This document shows positions 20,164 to 21,273 of a stretch of DNA of 21,273 nucleotides, piece by piece (the first letter of the stretch is position 1; each line of letters opens with the position of its first letter). This DNA comes from Haplomitrium mnioides (taxonomy: Eukaryota > Marchantiophyta > Haplomitriopsida > Calobryales): NCBI GenBank assembly GCA_049999725.1, contig JBNGIS010009619.1, positions 1-21,273 on the forward strand, written 5' to 3'. The notes beneath the pieces were generated by a model that had not been told where the DNA came from, did not search any database, and saw only the letters and a program-made list of their open reading frames with translations. Position numbers and translations under genes: made by a program.

Positions 20164-20660
20164 TTAGTCACTGGTATCTACTTCAAAAGATTCAACTTCA
20201 AAAGATTCATCAAGATTAACACAATATGCCCCAGTATTGATAACGTTTATTGAATCTTTTTCAAACATGTCCGAATCGATTGCTTTTTGTCTTTCATACT
20301 CAAACAGATATGATGTAATAGTAACTAGAGTGGTCTTTCTCAATTGGTTTTTTTTTTGGTGAGAAGAAATTCAACAAACAAAATCGTGATTTGTGTTATA
20401 TCAAGTACATCAATATGTAGCTTGGATTCGCATTTACCTTTTGTTAATGCTATTTTTTTTGGAAAGTATTGTCTAGAAAATGCATCCTCAACCTCACAAG
20501 CAAACCATTGAACAGTTCATTGAACGTACTTGTTTTGGGGATTTTAACAATTCAAAATAGTTTGCTTTTTGGATTGAGTGATGCAACAACACAAATAAAC
20601 ATTTTGGCTTTCACCTCATGTAGGTTGCCGAATTTGTGCTCGTATCTAGTCTGATGTGAA
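20164..20660 (-). pseudogene. C-terminal remnant of the transposon protein in copy B
   Basis: Reading the minus strand, the segment CESKLHIDVLDITQITIL, a LLTKK stretch, EYERQKAI and NLDES up to a stop at 20,166-20,164 parallel the C-terminus of the copy A gene (ESKLHIDVLDMIQITIL, FLLTQKNQLRKTTL, EYERQKAL, NLDELSQ). Frames shift several times. Further upstream, to about 20,650, code-like segments such as KFGNLHEVKAKMFICVVASL appear that have no counterpart in copy A and that I do not recognise. No complete gene remains. Confidence 0.6.
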
Positions 20661-20679
20661 ATAGTTCATCTCTTGTGAC

Positions 20680-20905
20680 CTATGTGTAATGGTACAAGCA
20701 TAAGGTTGTGCTATTCAGAAGAAAATAGAGAGGAGTGAAGGAAGTGGCAGTGAGCCACTTTTAAGTTAAGATTGGATTACTTTCTTTTGAAGTCACTTTT
20801 GGTCGAGAGTCACTTTTAGGTTTCTTGCATTCGAAGTCACTTTTGGTAGAGAGTCACCTTTAGGGCTGAAATAAGAAGTGACTTGTCAGCCAGTGATTTG
20901 AAGCA
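20680..20905 (+). mobile_element. Second copy of the chromovirus polypurine tract and LTR start
   Basis: A purine tract (about 20,718-20,752) is followed by repeats of GAAGTCACTTTTGGTNGAGAGTCAC. It aligns in direct orientation with 4,690-4,872, including the GTACAAGCAT just upstream of the tract (20,692 and 4,669). It is better preserved than the first copy in the CACTTTT units. No pol sequence precedes it; it abuts element copy B. Confidence 0.6.
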
Positions 20906-20934
20906 CTGAGACAGAATTCAGTAAATCGGAAGCA

Positions 20935-21273
20935 ATTCTGAACCAATGACCCTTAGCAAGTGTGAAGGTCTCTGAGGAACGACGGGTTTACTCTCAAACA
21001 GATAGTTAAGAGCAGGACGCATGATTCCTAGGAGGGAAACAGGAATCATGGCGGGAGGATGAGAAGAGGGAAGTGATCGCCAGGCCCTGGAGGGGTCCCA
21101 TTTCAAAATCTGAAGCAGGACAGCGGGAAGCCGTGAGCCTCAGGGAGAATGCGGGGATCGTGGTCGAGCAGGGGAGAAGGGAACGACCAATCCATGCGAA
21201 GGGATCTGAGAAGAAAGAGCGAGTCCACAAGCTGACATCCGAAGGCACTCAAGGGAGGCAGATCGCGGACACC
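20935..21273. other. GC-richer terminal stretch of unknown nature
   Basis: Base composition changes sharply from AT-rich to GC-rich with A/G bias on the plus strand. Two overlapping minus-strand ORFs (21,106-20,918 and 21,248-21,006) have no family signature that I recognise. A perfect 10-base inverted repeat, CATGATTCCT (21,020-21,029) and AGGAATCATG (21,041-21,050), could form a hairpin. It may be the internal start of an LTR element or other repeat continuing beyond the window. Confidence 0.35.

Larger units (their letters stand above)
18661..20660 (-). mobile_element. Decayed transposable element, copy B (inverted partner of copy A)
   Basis: The reverse complement of this block follows copy A in order: coding end, stop, AT-rich spacer, minisatellite, second AT-rich spacer, and a terminal segment containing AGTAGCAGCTGTTGATTG (about 18,655-18,672) that matches AGTAGCTGTCTGCTAC near 2788. 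The alignment runs from about 20,460 to 18,640. The copies differ at many positions, so both insertions, or the duplication, are old. The tail end points towards the gene island, as in copy A. Confidence 0.7.

Noticed and set aside
889-20470. A giant transposon with the three genes as cargo between terminal inverted repeats
   Set aside because: The flanking copies are diverged, contain their own broken coding ends, are asymmetric relative to other insertions, and no target-site duplication or element-encoded gene unites the interior. Independent insertions or a local inversion explain it better.
1-21273. tRNA, rRNA or other structured RNA genes
   Set aside because: Scanning for B-box-like GGTTCRANTCC and cloverleaf-compatible arms found only partial matches such as GGTTCAAACT near 19,681, with no supporting stems.

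Overview
This is a piece of a plant nuclear genome, most likely a bryophyte and probably a moss. The three recognisable genes have plant-type domain layouts and canonical GT-AG introns of about 75-270 bases. They sit in a roughly even-GC island (about 6.0-17.9 kb) between very AT-rich, decayed transposon sequence. The species assignment is inference. Three assembly gaps (runs of N) are present.

Layout. 1-2,820: decayed element copy A, plus strand. It holds a broken protein gene resembling the DUF7869 (transposon-linked) family and a long non-coding tail with a degenerate ~37-base minisatellite. 2,880-4,872: decayed Ty3/gypsy chromovirus (RNase H, integrase, GPY/F module, chromodomain, polypurine tract, start of LTR), cut by a gap. 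4,973-5,740: AT-rich sequence with an irregular short repeat. 6,109-6,561 (minus): a proposed small membrane-protein gene, absent from simple long-ORF searches. 6,512-8,958 (minus): six-exon LYAR-type nucleolar zinc-finger gene. 8,959-10,328: shared upstream region. 10,329-14,238 (plus): four-exon RNA-dependent RNA polymerase of the RDR1 type. 15,713-17,731 (plus): two-exon GT61 glycosyltransferase whose intron holds a GA microsatellite and a gap. 18,441-18,660: 64-base tandem array. 18,661-20,660 (minus): element copy B, the same tail and C-terminal coding end as copy A but inverted. 20,680-20,900: a second copy of the chromovirus polypurine tract and LTR start. 20,935-21,273: GC-richer sequence of unknown nature.

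How the parts relate. No shared pathway is evident among the genes: LYAR is a ribosome-biogenesis type protein, RDR1 makes double-stranded RNA for silencing, and GT61 enzymes act on Golgi glycans. The LYAR and RDR1 genes are divergent. The most unusual points are the small membrane-protein gene that appears to start inside the last LYAR exon in another frame, and the pair of inverted, same-family element tails that bracket the gene island.
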